Assembly: GCF_907165205.1 (NCBI RefSeq)
Contig: NC_058196.1
Location: forward strand, 9,466,501-9,530,500
Source: Coccinella septempunctata
Lineage: Eukaryota > Arthropoda > Insecta > Coleoptera > Coccinellidae
Direction: 5' to 3'
DNA length: 64,000 bases
The translations under genes were made by a program, and so were the position numbers. The notes below the pieces were generated by a model. The model did not search any database, was not told where the DNA came from, and was given only the letters and a program-made list of their open reading frames with translations. How positions within the stretch are numbered: position 1 is the stretch's first letter; every line of letters begins with the position of its first letter. Shown here piece after piece: positions 22,885 through 33,673 of this stretch.

Positions 22885-25800
22885 ACAACTGAAATCTCAA
22901 TTTCTATCTGAACTATCAAACTGAATTTCAACATGTGCATCTCAATTCGAAAACTATGTGCAGTTTCAAGATTTGGTTCGAATTGGTTCAACAGTTTTTG
23001 AGGAATTGATATCACACTTTGCCGAATAGAATACTGAAATCTCAATTCCTATCTGCACTATCGAACTGAAATTCAACATGTGCATCTCAATTCGAAAACT
23101 ATGTGCAGTTTCAACATTTGGTTCGAATTGATCCAACAGTTTTCGAGGAATTGATATCACACTTTGCTGAATGGACCACTGAAATCTCAATTCCTATCTG
23201 CACTATCGAACTGAAATTCAACATGTGCATCTCAATTCGAAAACTACGTGCAGTTTCAAGATTTGGTTCGAATTGATCCAACAGTTTTCGAGGAATTGAT
23301 ATCACACTTTGTCGAATTGACCACTGAAATCTCAATTTCTATCTGAACTATCGAACTGAAATTCAACATGTGCATCTCAATTCGAAAACTATGTGCAGTT
23401 TCAAGATTTGGTTCGAATTGGTTCAACAGTTTTTGAGGAATTGATATCACACTTTGCCGAATAGACCACTGAAATCTCAATTCCTATCTGCACTATCGAA
23501 CTGAAATTCAACATTTGCATCTCAATTCGAAAACTATGTGCAGTTTCAAGATTTGGTTCGAATCGATCCAACAGTTTTCGAGGAATTGATATCACACTTT
23601 GCCGAATAGACCACTGAAATCTCAATTCCTATCTGCACTATCGAACTGAAATTCAACATGTGCATCTCAATTCGAAAACTACGTGCAGTTTCAAGATTTG
23701 GTTCGAATTGATCCAACAGTTTTCGAGGAATTGATATCACACTTTGCCGAATTGACAACAGAAATCTCAATTTCTATCTGAACTATCAAACTGAATTTCA
23801 ACATGTGCATCTCAATTCGAAAACTATGTGCAGTTTCAAGATTTGGTTCGAATTGGTTCAACAGTTTTTGAGGAATTGATATCACACTTTGCCGAATAGA
23901 CCACTGAAATCTCAATTCCTATCTGCACTATCGAACTGAAATTCAACATGTGCATCTCAATTCGAAAACTATGTGCAGTTTCAAGATTTGGTTCGAATTG
24001 ATCCAACAGTTTTCGAGGTATTGATATCACACTTTGCCGAATTGACAACTGAAATCTCAATTTCTATCTGAACTATCAAACTGAATTTCAACATGTGCAT
24101 CTCAATTCGAAAACTATGTGCAGTTTCAAGATTTGGTTCGAATTGATCCAACAGTTTTCGAGGAATGGATATCACACTTTGCTGAATAGACCACTGAAAT
24201 CTCAATTCCTATCTGCACTATCGAACTGAAATTCAACATGTGCATCTCAATTCGAAAACTACGTGCAGTTTCAAGATTTGGTTCGAATTGATCCAACAGT
24301 TTTCGAGGAATTGATATCACACTTCGCTGAATAGACCACTGAAATCTCAATTCCTATCTGCACTATCGAACTGAAATTCAACATGTGCATCTCATTTCGA
24401 AAACAATGTGCAGTTTCACGATTTGGTTCGAATCGATCCAATAGTTCCTTAGGGATTGAAATGATATTTTGCCGAATCGACTACTGAAATCTTCATTCCT
24501 ATCAGAACTATCGATCTGAAATTCAACATGTGCATCTCAATTCGAAAACTACGTGCAGTTTCAAGATTTGGTTCGAATTGATCCAACAGTTTTCGAGGAA
24601 TTGATATCACACTTTGCCGAATTGACCACTGAAATCTCAATTGATATCTGAACTATCGAACTGAAATTCAACATGTACATCTCAATCCGAAAACTATGTG
24701 CAGTTTCAAGATTTGGTTCGAATTGATCCAACAGTTTTCGAGGAATTGATATCACAATTTGCCGAATAGACCACTAGAATCTCAATTCCTATCTGAACTA
24801 TCGAACTGAAATTCAACATGTGCATCTCAATTCGAAAACTATGTGCAGTTTCAAGATTTGGTTCGAATCGATCCAATAGTTCCTTAGGAATTGAAATGAT
24901 ATTTTGCCGAATCGACTACTGGAATCTTCATTCCTATCAGAACTATCGATCTGAAATTCAACATGTGCATCTCAATTCGAAAACTATATGCAGTTTCACG
25001 ATTTGGGTCGAATCGATCCAATAGTTTTCGAGGAATTGATATCACACTTTGCCGAATTGACCACTGAAATCTCAATTCCTATCTGAACTATCGAACTGAA
25101 ATTCAACATGTACATCTCAATCCGAAAACTATGTGCAGTTTCAAGATTTGGTTCGAATTGATCCAACAGTTTTCGAGGTATTGATATCACACTTTGCCGA
25201 ATTGACAACTGAAATCTCAATTTCTATCTGAACTATCAAACTGAATTTCAACATGTGCATCTCAATTCGAAAACTACGTGCAGTTTCAAGATTTGGTTCG
25301 AATTGATCCAACAGTTTTCGAGGAATTGATATCACACTTTGTCGAATTGACCACTGAAATCTCAATTTCTATCTGAACTATCGAACTGAAATTCAACATG
25401 TGCATCTCAATTCGAAAACTATGTACAGTTTCAAGATTTGGTTCGAATTGGTTCAACAGTTTTTGAGGAATTGATATCACACTTTGCCGAATAGACCACT
25501 GAAATCTCAATTCCTATCTGAACTATCGAACTGAAATTCAACATGTGCATCTCAATTCGAAAACTATGTGCAGTTTCAAGATTTGGTTCGAATCGATCCA
25601 ACAGTTTTCGAGGAATTGATATCACACTTTTCCGAATAGACCACTGAAATCTCAATTCCTATCTGCACTATCGAACTGAAATTCAACATGTGCATCTCAA
25701 TTCGAAAACTACGTGCAGTTTCAAGATTTGGTTCGAATTGATCCAACAGTTTTCGAGGAATTGATATCACACTTTTGCCGAATTGACAACTGAAATCTCA

Positions 25801-27100
25801 ATTTCTATCTGCACTATCGAACTGAAATTCAACATGTGCATCTCAATTCGAAAACTACGTGCAGTTTCAAGATTTGGTTCGAATTGATCCAACAGTTTTC
25901 GAGGAATTGATATCACACTTTGTCGAATTGACCACTGAAATCTCAATTTCTATCTGAACTATCGAACTGAAATTCAACATGTGCATCTCAATTCGAAAAC
26001 TATGTACAGTTTCAAGATTTGGTTCGGATTGGTTCAACAGTTTTTGAGGAATTGATATCACACTTTGCCGAATAGACCACTGAAATCTCAATTCCTATCT
26101 GAACTATCAAACTGAATTTCAACATGTGCATCTCAATTCGAAAACTATGTGCAGTTTCAAGATTTGGTTCGAATTGGTTCAACAGTTTTTGAGGAATTGA
26201 TATCACACTTTGCCGAATAGACCACTGAAATCTCAATTCCTATCTGCACTATCGAACTGAAATTCAACATGTGCATCTCAATTCGAAAACTATGTGCAGT
26301 TTCAAGATTTGGTTCGAGTTGATCCAACAGTTTTCGAGGAATTGATATCACACTTTGCTGAATAGACCACTGAAATCTCAATTCCTATCTGCACTATCGA
26401 ACTGAAATTCAACATGTGCATCTCAATTCGAAAACTACGTGCAGTTTCAAGATTTGGTTCGAATTGATCCAACAGTTTTCGAGGAATTGATATCACACTT
26501 TGTCGAATTGACCACTGAAATCTCAATTTCTATCTGAACTATCGAACTGAAATTCAACATGTGCATCTCAATACGAAAACTATGAGCAGGTTCAAGATTT
26601 GGTTCGAATTGATCCAATAGTTCCTTAGGAATTGAAATGATATTTTGTCGAATCGACTTCTGAAATCTCCATTCCTATTAGAACTATCGATCTGAAATTC
26701 AACATGTGCATCTCATTTCGAAAACTATGTGCAGTTTCACGATTTGGTTCGAATCGATCCAATAGTTCCTTAGGGATTGAAATGATATTTTGCCGAATCG
26801 ACTACTGAAATCTTCATTCCTATCAGAACTATTGATCTGAAATTCAACATGTGCATCTCAATTCGAAAACTATGTGCAGTTTCAAGATTTGGGTCGAATT
26901 GGTTCAACAGTTTTTGAGGAATTGATATCAAACTTTGCCGAATAGACCACTGAAATCTCAATTCCTATCTGCACTATCGAACTGAAATTCAACATGTGCA
27001 TCTCAATTCGAAAACTATGTGCAGTTTCAAGATTTGGTTCGAATCGATCCAACAGTTTTCGAGGAATTGATATCACACTTTGCCGAATAGACCACTGAAA
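22885..27100 (-). repeat. 145-bp satellite block S5 (reverse orientation)
   Basis: About 29 monomers from the broken ANK-2 intron to the ANK-3 promoter. The last ~2.4 kb mirrors S2 on the far side of ANK-1. The part 24,818-25,510 is repeated directly at 5860-6552. The block ends at accactgaaa|ggtagtttga, the exact mirror of the ANK-1 boundary. Confidence 0.97.
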
Positions 27101-27296
27101 GGTAGTTTGAGATTTTGAAAGGGGGCAGAAATTTCGGTGGTCATCTTACGGTTCTCAGAAAAAAATTACGTACCTAGCCATTCCTACGAGTATATAAATG
27201 AACGTAAATGGGTGTCTTTGTACAGTTGTGCTTCGTTTTTCAATCGTGTCAGTACAGTTAAAATTTTTAATCTACAGTGTGTTTAAAACCTGAAAT
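27101..27296 (+). promoter_or_regulatory. ANK-3 promoter and 5' UTR
   Basis: TATATAA at 27191-27197 with a probable start site at tacagtt near 27224 (33 nt downstream), then a ~73-nt leader to the ATG at 27297. The first 111 bp, including the TATA box, recur at 30957-31069. Confidence 0.65.
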
Positions 27297-29094
27297 ATGT
27301 CGCGAAGAGAGAATAAAACAAGACACCACAATTCTCGCAAAATGGTAAGTGCATAAAAGTTTTCTGTAAAGAGATTTGCAATGATTCTTGAAAATTCTTG
27401 TATACGCGGAATCTTTGATTCGTACAAACATTTTAACAGTATATTCTTGAGGTCAAAAAAAACATTTTTTTCCTGAACCATTTTTTCCGAATCGGCTCGG
27501 TTTAAAAGATACAGGCTGATAAAAAAAATTTTCTCTCACTAAAGGTTTTATCGAATGAAATGAATTTCGCAAAATAGTTTATCATTTATTTGATGAATCT
27601 TTTTTAAACACAAAATATCACCTACATCTCCAGTTTTTCCATTATGACCATTACGTACCATGAACTGATTTGACTGATTGCAATTCTGTTTGAAAGAACC
27701 ATATATGTGTAGTGTCAAAGATTCTGCTTTTATTCTGAAGGGAATCTTGTTTCTCTATGGCTCATTATGAAAACTTAAAATGGCTATATCTTTTTATCAG
27801 GGCTGAATCGAAAAAAATGCTATAAAAAAATGTTTCTTTTCACCTCGATAATATATTGTTTAAATATTTGTAAGAGTCACAGATTCATCCTGTATAGACC
27901 GACTGAATTTTTGTTGTTCACAAAACCTGATATATAAGTATTAACTTCATAGCAATCGCCTAATTTCTCTTAAATTCTTTACAGACCATCAATATTCCAA
28001 AAGAAAATATTGAGGATCCTCAGAAAACCGATCTTCATGTGGCTGTCGAAACGGGAAATTTGGAGAAAGTCCTGTTTTTATTACGAAAAGGAGCTAATGT
28101 CAATGCCACCGACTCGAAAAAGGTTACCCCCCTCCACCTGGCTATACAATTTAGGCATCTCCATCTGGTTGAAACCCTGGTGACTAATGGTGCCAATGTT
28201 GAAGCAGAAACATGCGACGGTTCCAAGCCTATCCACATGGTGAATGATAGCAGTGAAAAGAGAAAAGAATGCATTGAAGAACTTCTCAAATATAACGTCA
28301 ACTTAGATGCCATTGATATAAGGGGGAACACCCTGCTGCTGCTGATGGCTAAAAAATGGCCTAGTCCTGAATTGATCAGGCTACTTCTAGATAACACCAG
28401 CGATGCCAGCAACACCGATTTCAAACTGAACAATTGTCTGCATTGCCTAGCGATGCTGACGAATGTGAAACCGGAGATTTACAAAGAAGCAACATATATC
28501 CTCACAGAACGTGGCATAGACGTAAACGCGATAAACATGGCCAGCGAGAGGCCTTTGCACAAAGCAGTCTCCTATGGGAACCTGCCAATGGCAGCTTGTC
28601 TTCTGCGACATGGGGCAAGATTGGACATGCTGAACAAGCAGAATTTGAATCCGTTCGAGCTGGCCATCAAGAGAGGAAATTCGAAAATGAAATTATTGAT
28701 CATGAAATACGCCTTCATCCATACACTGAATGGAATTCCTATTCCTGAGAAGATCCATCAGGATATCTACTCTGACGATGAGCTGAGATGTCTGTGGCAT
28801 CGTCTCGATAAGGATTTAATTCATTTCGAGAACTCCGTCAGATTTGATGGGAGATTCCCATTTACACCTTTCCAAATACTGAGTGGCCGAGTTTATATGT
28901 ATCCGACGCTTATCTCGTCTCTTGATCCTTCTACAGCGATGGTTGGCGAACCACGATCAGCCTTCTTCGACGAGGTTTTGGAAACCTGGGAGCTTACAGT
29001 CAGGAGAATTAAAGATATATATTCAGAAAGGAAGGATTTCACCACAATCGGTTTACCAATTATTCGACCAAAGTCCCATATGAGAGGATTGTAA
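27297..29094 (+). CDS. Ankyrin-repeat protein, copy ANK-3 (two exons, intact)
   Basis: Exon 1 is 27297-27344 and exon 2 is 27985-29094. The 640-bp intron (27345-27984) has gtaagt and tttacag ends and interrupts at phase 0, giving 385 aa. The basic N-terminus, the ankyrin repeats from residue ~31 to ~260 and the unassigned C-terminal region (RCLWHRLDKDLIHF, FPFTPFQILSG, ending HMRGL) match ANK-1. Visible amino-acid differences are few, for example SERPLHK here for SETPLHK and KKWPSPEL for KKWLSPEL. The retained intron shows DNA-level duplication, not retroposition. A poly(A) signal lies 58 nt after the stop. The partner and pathway are unknown. Confidence 0.88.
27401..27896. mobile_element. 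Foldback (MITE-like) element inside the ANK-3 intron
   Basis: The same element as in ANK-1, with diverged ~100-bp inverted ends (tatacgcggaatc... and ...gattcatcctgtata). The two intron copies differ only slightly. Noncoding. Confidence 0.6.
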
Positions 29095-29151
29095 ATAATA
29101 ATTGGTTTATATTAATGTATATATCGATTCAAAGAATGCTTTTTTTCTGTT

Positions 29152-29157
29152 AATAAA
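29152..29157 (+). terminator. Poly(A) signal AATAAA of ANK-3
   Basis: AATAAA 58 nt downstream of the stop codon. Confidence 0.65.
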
Positions 29158-29170
29158 TTCATCGTTAAAA

Positions 29171-29447
29171 TACACTGCGTAAAAAATTAATGCACATCCT
29201 GAAAATCCCAATTCTAATGAAAGTTAACTGTACATTGACTTTATTTATAACTTATTTTTCAAGTTCTCTCGGGAAGGTTTTGAACGAAACAACACACATT
29301 AAATGGAAGAAAAATTCAGGATTTCACCGAATCTTATGTGAAAGAAGAGAAATGAACAATTTTCAAAATACTGAAATGCTGATGAGAGATTTAATACTTG
29401 GTATTTCCACCGTTTGCGTTAATTACAGTTTTTGCGAGTGTTACCAA
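29171..29447. mobile_element. Tc1/mariner-like end fragment in the ANK-3 3' flank
   Basis: Starts at a TA with cactgcgtaaaaaattaatg and runs to gcgagtgttaccaa. It contains acttggtatttccacc and gcgttaattacag, phrases like those just inside some Tc1-type termini. An 89-codon frame here is incidental. It is cut by the MITE fragment that follows. Confidence 0.5.
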
Positions 29448-29525
29448 TATACAGGGTGAGTCTTTGACTCAAGCAAATGTTTTAACAGTAGGTTCTTAAG
29501 GTCAAAAGACGTGCCCTGATTCGAT
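29448..29525. mobile_element. MITE terminal fragment downstream of ANK-3
   Basis: tatacagggtgagtctttga inward, then acagtaggttcttaaggtc, the same terminal family as the intron element, ending at ccctgattcgatc. It is shared with ANK-2 up to this point and not beyond. Confidence 0.55.
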
Positions 29526-29527
29526 CA

Positions 29528-29707
29528 TTACCTTTTTCTGCCAATCCTGCTCCTGTATCCGATGATGAAACAGACCCCGGACAAGATACCAGCGAGGACA
29601 CTTACCCCTAAACCGGTACCGACAGTCAAACCGAGGGTGTCGGAAGGCATTTCGCCAATTTCGAACGTGTGCCAATCGACCACATTAACTACATACATGG
29701 CCACATA
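29528..29707 (-). pseudogene. C-terminal exon of a single-pass membrane protein (fragment)
   Basis: A 59-codon open frame with no start, ending in a stop. A soluble stretch (VVDWHTFEIGEMPSDT) is followed by a ~24-residue hydrophobic, Gly-rich helix (LGLTVGTGLGVSVLAGILSG...CFIIG) and a basic tail (YRSRIGRKR). This is a typical C-terminal anchor with a short cytosolic end. A stop (TGA) lies just before the first Tyr, and no clean splice acceptor could be fixed, so it is either a last exon or decayed. It may belong with the frame at 29774-30085. No family is recognised. Confidence 0.5.
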
Positions 29708-29773
29708 TCACCGGCAGGCTGAAAATCCGAGAAAGCTTTCTCGAAGACCATAACTCCGAACGGGCACGACGGG

Positions 29774-30085
29774 TCATATGAGTTTTAGAGGTAAACGCAC
29801 ACAATATGAGGATACGACAATTAGCTGCTGACAAACAAATAGATGTATCTCGTGGAAACGTACATCGCCCGGCCTTGTGAAGGTAAGTAGAGTCCGTCCG
29901 TTTTTGACGATGTCTTGAAGCAAGACAGTGAAAGGTGGAGTGGAAGGAACGGATGAGAGATTGAATTCTGTGAGGATATCCGAAGATTTGTGGCTGTTAT
30001 CAGCTTGGTCGCCTGCCGATACTGCCTTTGAGTTTCCTTTTCGATGGAAGCTACCTTGACGTCTATTTTTAACCGGAGGAAAATG
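29774..30085 (-). pseudogene. Partial exon upstream of the membrane-anchor fragment
   Basis: A 103-codon frame without ATG. Its middle reads like real protein (TEFNLSSVPSTPPFTVLLQD, then KNGRTLLTFTRPGD), followed by less protein-like residues. A possible donor is GAT|GTACGT just after TRPGD, which would put the exon end near 29862 and join it to the membrane exon downstream on the same strand. The NGRTLLTFTRP phrase loosely recalls DOMON-type domains, but this is only an impression. It sits antisense to a weak plus-strand frame. Confidence 0.35.
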
Positions 30086-30450
30086 TTATACCTTGTAGGT
30101 TATCACGAGTGCAGCTTATCGAAAATGTGTTTATATTCATTATTATTTCATAAGACCAACTTAGGATGACCTGAAGGAAGAATTACAATAAGGAAAAAAG
30201 GATTGAAACATTTCGATAAGAATTAAGGGTTCATATTTTTCAAAGTGTGTTAGAACGTTTCAGGGTAAAAATGTTAGGAGCAAAGTCAGGGTTTTTTGCT
30301 TGTTCAAAGTCAAAACCCCATCCAGATACTGCGCTGTTTGATCCCTTCAAAAATCCCAATATTTATAAAATTACGGATCCAATCAAGTTAAAAATACAGG
30401 ATACCTAATTACAAATGCCCTCTCCTTGCATGTCACTGTGCATTTAGAAA
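30086..30450. other. Unassigned AT-rich sequence
   Basis: I see no supported gene, RNA or repeat between the membrane-protein fragment and the 158-bp repeat. Confidence 0.5.
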
Positions 30451-30922
30451 GTTTCGCACAACAGTTCCATAAATATATTTCTGATAAAAATTCTCGGAAT
30501 AATTTCAATTTAAGAAAAACATTCCTTATTGCCCCCTTCCTAATCTCAATTCAAATTAACCGAAAAGTTAAGTCCCATCCCAAAATTATTACAGGGCCGT
30601 TATACCCAGTTTCGCACAACAGTTCCATAAATAGATTTCTGATAAAAATTCTCGGAATAATTTCAATTTAAGAAAAACATTCCTTATTGCCCCCTTCCTA
30701 ATCTCAATTCAAATTAACCGAAAAGTTAAGTCCCATCCCAAAATTATTACAGGGCCGTTATACCCAGTTTCGCACAACAGTTCCATAAATATATTTGTGA
30801 TAAAAATTCTCGGAATAATTTCAATTCAAGAAAAACATTCCTTAATGCCCCCTTCCTAATCTCAATTCAAATTAACCGAAAAGTTAAGTCCCATCCAAAA
30901 ATTATTACAGGGTCGTTATCCC
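30451..30922 (+). repeat. 158-bp tandem repeat, three copies
   Basis: Units start with gtttcgcacaacagttccat at 30451, 30609 and 30767, exactly 158 bp apart. Copies differ by a handful of substitutions. The third ends with cgttatccccaatt instead of cgttatacccag. An 81-codon frame through two units is a by-product of the repetition. Confidence 0.9.
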
Positions 30923-30955
30923 CAATTGGCAAATAAACATTAACTGTCATTTGTC

Positions 30956-31069
30956 AGGTAGTTTGAGATTTTGAAAGGGGGCAGAAATTTCGGTGGTCAT
31001 CTTACGGTTCTCAGAAAAAAATTACGTACCTAGCCATTCCTACGAGTATATAAATGAACGTAAATGGGT
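30956..31069 (+). promoter_or_regulatory. Orphan ANK promoter fragment (remnant of a fourth ANK copy)
   Basis: A near-identical copy of 27100-27211, including the TATATAA box, cut immediately before the expected start site by the LTR at 31070. It is in the same orientation as ANK-3. Upstream it is preceded by non-satellite DNA (cattaactgtcatttgtc), unlike copies 1 and 3, which may be the ancestral flank. Confidence 0.8.
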
Positions 31070-32404
31070 TGTAACGCGCGTTTCTCGGAGAAGCCTTAAT
31101 CTCGAGCGCCAGCTATTCTTTTCAATAGGAAGAATAGCAAACCTACCAGAGTAGCTGCTAGCCAGAGACAGAGCTCGGTGTTGTCTAGGGTAGTAGCGAC
31201 AACGAAGAAGTCAAAATCGAACTATGTAAAAGTTTATTCACAACTTCGGAAACTAATTATATGTACAAGGGAGATATGTGTGATATAAAATATGAGTGAT
31301 TCTATCAGTGAAAATACATTCGGGAAATCTTATCCGGTCACGAGCACTTTATGAAATTTATACCGGGTGTAGTGAAAAATTAACGGTTCAATAAAAATGC
31401 GCCAACCAGAACTGACGAATGCTAAGGACTTGCTATACGGTATCGGTGTGTAGTTGTATTTCTCCGGGAATGAAACACAATAAGGGCGGGTCTGTTCGAG
31501 ACTTTTATTCGTTGCCCCAAGGATTATAGCACGCCATGATTGACAGCGAAGAAAATGTCTATTTTTAACGCAACTACGGGATCTCACTGACTACGTGCGG
31601 TATCTCTTATTCTCTGCCCCAAGGGTTATAGCACACCATGATTGACAGAAAAGAAGAGATTTCGGATTTAACACTTATGACGCGGAACGCGGACAGGGTA
31701 AAGAACGATAAAATACAACAGGAAACGATACAGTACAGCAGTGTCAAAGTTAAAGAAGTAACGGCGTAGGTCTAACAAAGAAACTGAACGGTACAGACGG
31801 GGACCTACCTCCTTTGTTTCAAGCACTCGAAACTCAAAGGATTTAAAAGAAGAAAAACTAAAAAATTAACTCTAAGCACTGATGCAAATAACACAAAATG
31901 ACTATTCTTCAACGGCGAAAGAATACCGAAAATTAAATGAATTTATAACAGAAGTCACTACGTTAGCAAGCGAAAAATCGAAAACACCGAAGCGAGAGGA
32001 AAGCACTGAAGTAAAATTCAAAAGTCACCCGAAGAACTGAAGTAACAGTCGAAAAAGTGGAAAAGTTGAAAAGTAAAGTGACCGTCGCGGGGGGAAAACT
32101 TGCTTTTATAGGCATATCCCCTCTCACGGTAAAAATCTGAAAATTCCAGAATGCGACAAGAATGAAAAACGTCGTCAGCTCCGGTTTATCGCATATCAAC
32201 AGATGAAAAACGTCGAAATCTTCAGCGGCATGTAAGAAAAACAACGTGAAATACAGATAAGCGGTTTTTTACATTTACTCTGACTGTCGGAATGAACGTA
32301 CGGAATATTCGAGAATTAAAATATTTTCAAAGACGGAAATTTAAAACGAAAAAAATGCACTAAGATTAACTCCAATTTTCCTCAGAAAACTGGGGTTCAT
32401 TACA
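31070..32404 (-). repeat. 3' LTR of the Ty3/gypsy element
   Basis: About 1335 bp bounded by TGTAA and TTACA, the TG...CA inverted ends expected of an LTR. Read on the minus strand it starts TGTAATGAACCCC right after a purine tract, placing it as the 3' LTR of the pol gene at 33.7-35.6 kb. The 5' LTR is outside or lost, so LTR-LTR divergence and the target duplication cannot be checked here. Open frames inside are not supported as genes. Confidence 0.75.
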
Positions 32405-32419
32405 CCCCCTCCATCTCGG
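32405..32419 (-). promoter_or_regulatory. Polypurine tract next to the 3' LTR
   Basis: On the minus strand gagatggaggggg lies directly against TGTAATG. This is the plus-strand primer position of LTR retroelements. Confidence 0.7.
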
Positions 32420-32579
32420 AAGAAATTAACTTACGATGAAATAGTGAGCTTAATTTCACGACTCTATCTACCCCTAGTACCTTACTTTCGCGCGCGCCAC
32501 CTATACTCGTGACCAGTTTACAATAGCTGTATTCGATAGTACTTATCTTCTCTATGGTTGGAATGATAGTTCCAATGCG

Positions 32580-32927
32580 CACGCAGAAACGTCAGCGTCA
32601 GTCATTTCGGCGCAGGTCTCCGCCATCTTGTCAAAGAACTTTGTTCAGCGTTCCGTGGATAAATGGTGTATAACAGTGGAAAATCCTCCCTCTCTATGTG
32701 GAAATTCATCTTCATCGCTGGTCGGAAGCGTGCCATGCTTCATCCCTCCGGTGAGTACCTAATTTAACTGTGTTTGGCGGGTGTTTGAATTCCATCGTGG
32801 TTTTGTAGGTTACCCAGGATTCGTGGGAGCTGCAACAGGTGGAAAGCCTCCAACAGCTCGACGTGGGGGCTCAATGGGCTGGTATGACCCGGCTGTACGG
32901 ACGTTGAGACTCTCGGATCCGGTATGA
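32580..32927 (+). other. Possible spliced plus-strand ORF with promoter-like leader, antisense in the element's 3' region
   Basis: An ATG at 32663 opens 29 codons to a gtgagt donor at 32751. A 58-bp intron ends in ttttgtag (32808). The frame then continues in phase (GYPGFVGAATGG...) to a stop at 32925-32927, about 69 aa in all. The leader contains gtcagtcattt and ccgccatcttg, which look like insect core-promoter or YY1/Pho-type sequences. It could be captured host sequence, an antisense element ORF, or chance. No family is recognised. Confidence 0.3.
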
Positions 32928-33673
32928 GACTTGCAGGTGGGTAATTTCTAACAATAACTCTCCGATCTTCATCGTTCCTCGTGGTTCACTTTTCTTCCTG
33001 GAGCGGTTTTTCTCTGTATTCCGCTTTCAGGTAGACGGTGTTTTCTTCAGGTAAACAGTGTTAAATTGATGGTACAATAATTTCGATTCGGTTCAGGACA
33101 GAAATTGGTTAGATCTATTGGATTAATAGACGGATATACTCAGTTGCAAGGTGAAACAGTATCCTTTATTGGTATTCCTTACATAAATAACAGATTTTTC
33201 GGACAGTTTTAACAGGTTTGATTTATAATTGCATGTTGAACGGATGAAAATCTGTAGATACGGTATTTCGGTCAACGGTGGTGCCTGTACGGAATTTGAA
33301 CGGAATTGTTACGGTGTAATCGGTTATAAATATGCTTAATAACGGGCTTCAGATTTACGAGATTTCTTCTTACAGGTGGCCTTGGTTTCTTGGACAGGTA
33401 CAGAGGGCCAAGTCCCTACTGGCTAACATGCGGAACTTGTTCAACTTCTTCCGGGGTGGTTCTATCTGCTGATTCTTGGAGATAGACTGTCTGGATGCAC
33501 TGGTTCTGGTTGATCGAGCAACTACAGTTATTCAGATAAACAGGTAAACGGAAAATAATAATATAATCGGTAACGAAAAAAATATATATATTCGGTAACG
33601 GAAAAATAACGGATTTCCTCCTTTCAGAGGTTATTTCTATAGAACGGTTAACGGATCATGACAATAATATATA
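32928..33673. other. 3' region of the retroelement between pol and the plus-strand ORF
   Basis: AT-rich, with repeated ttcaggtaaac- and aacggt-like phrases. No sense ORF and no env-like frame is visible on the element's coding strand. Confidence 0.5.

Noticed and set aside
29562..29753. 63-codon plus-strand frame after ANK-3
   Set aside because: Overlaps the membrane-anchor fragment on the other strand. Low complexity, with no recognisable motif.
29806..29880. Short plus-strand frame with a helix-turn-helix-like phrase (RQLAADKQIDVSRGNVHR), like a mariner transposase N-terminus, followed by a gtaagt donor-like site
   Set aside because: Only 24 codons before a stop, no other transposase motif nearby, and it overlaps a longer protein-like frame on the other strand. 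Too weak to annotate.
31330..32244. Small minus-strand frames inside the LTR
   Set aside because: LTRs are noncoding and these frames have no motif or conserved context.
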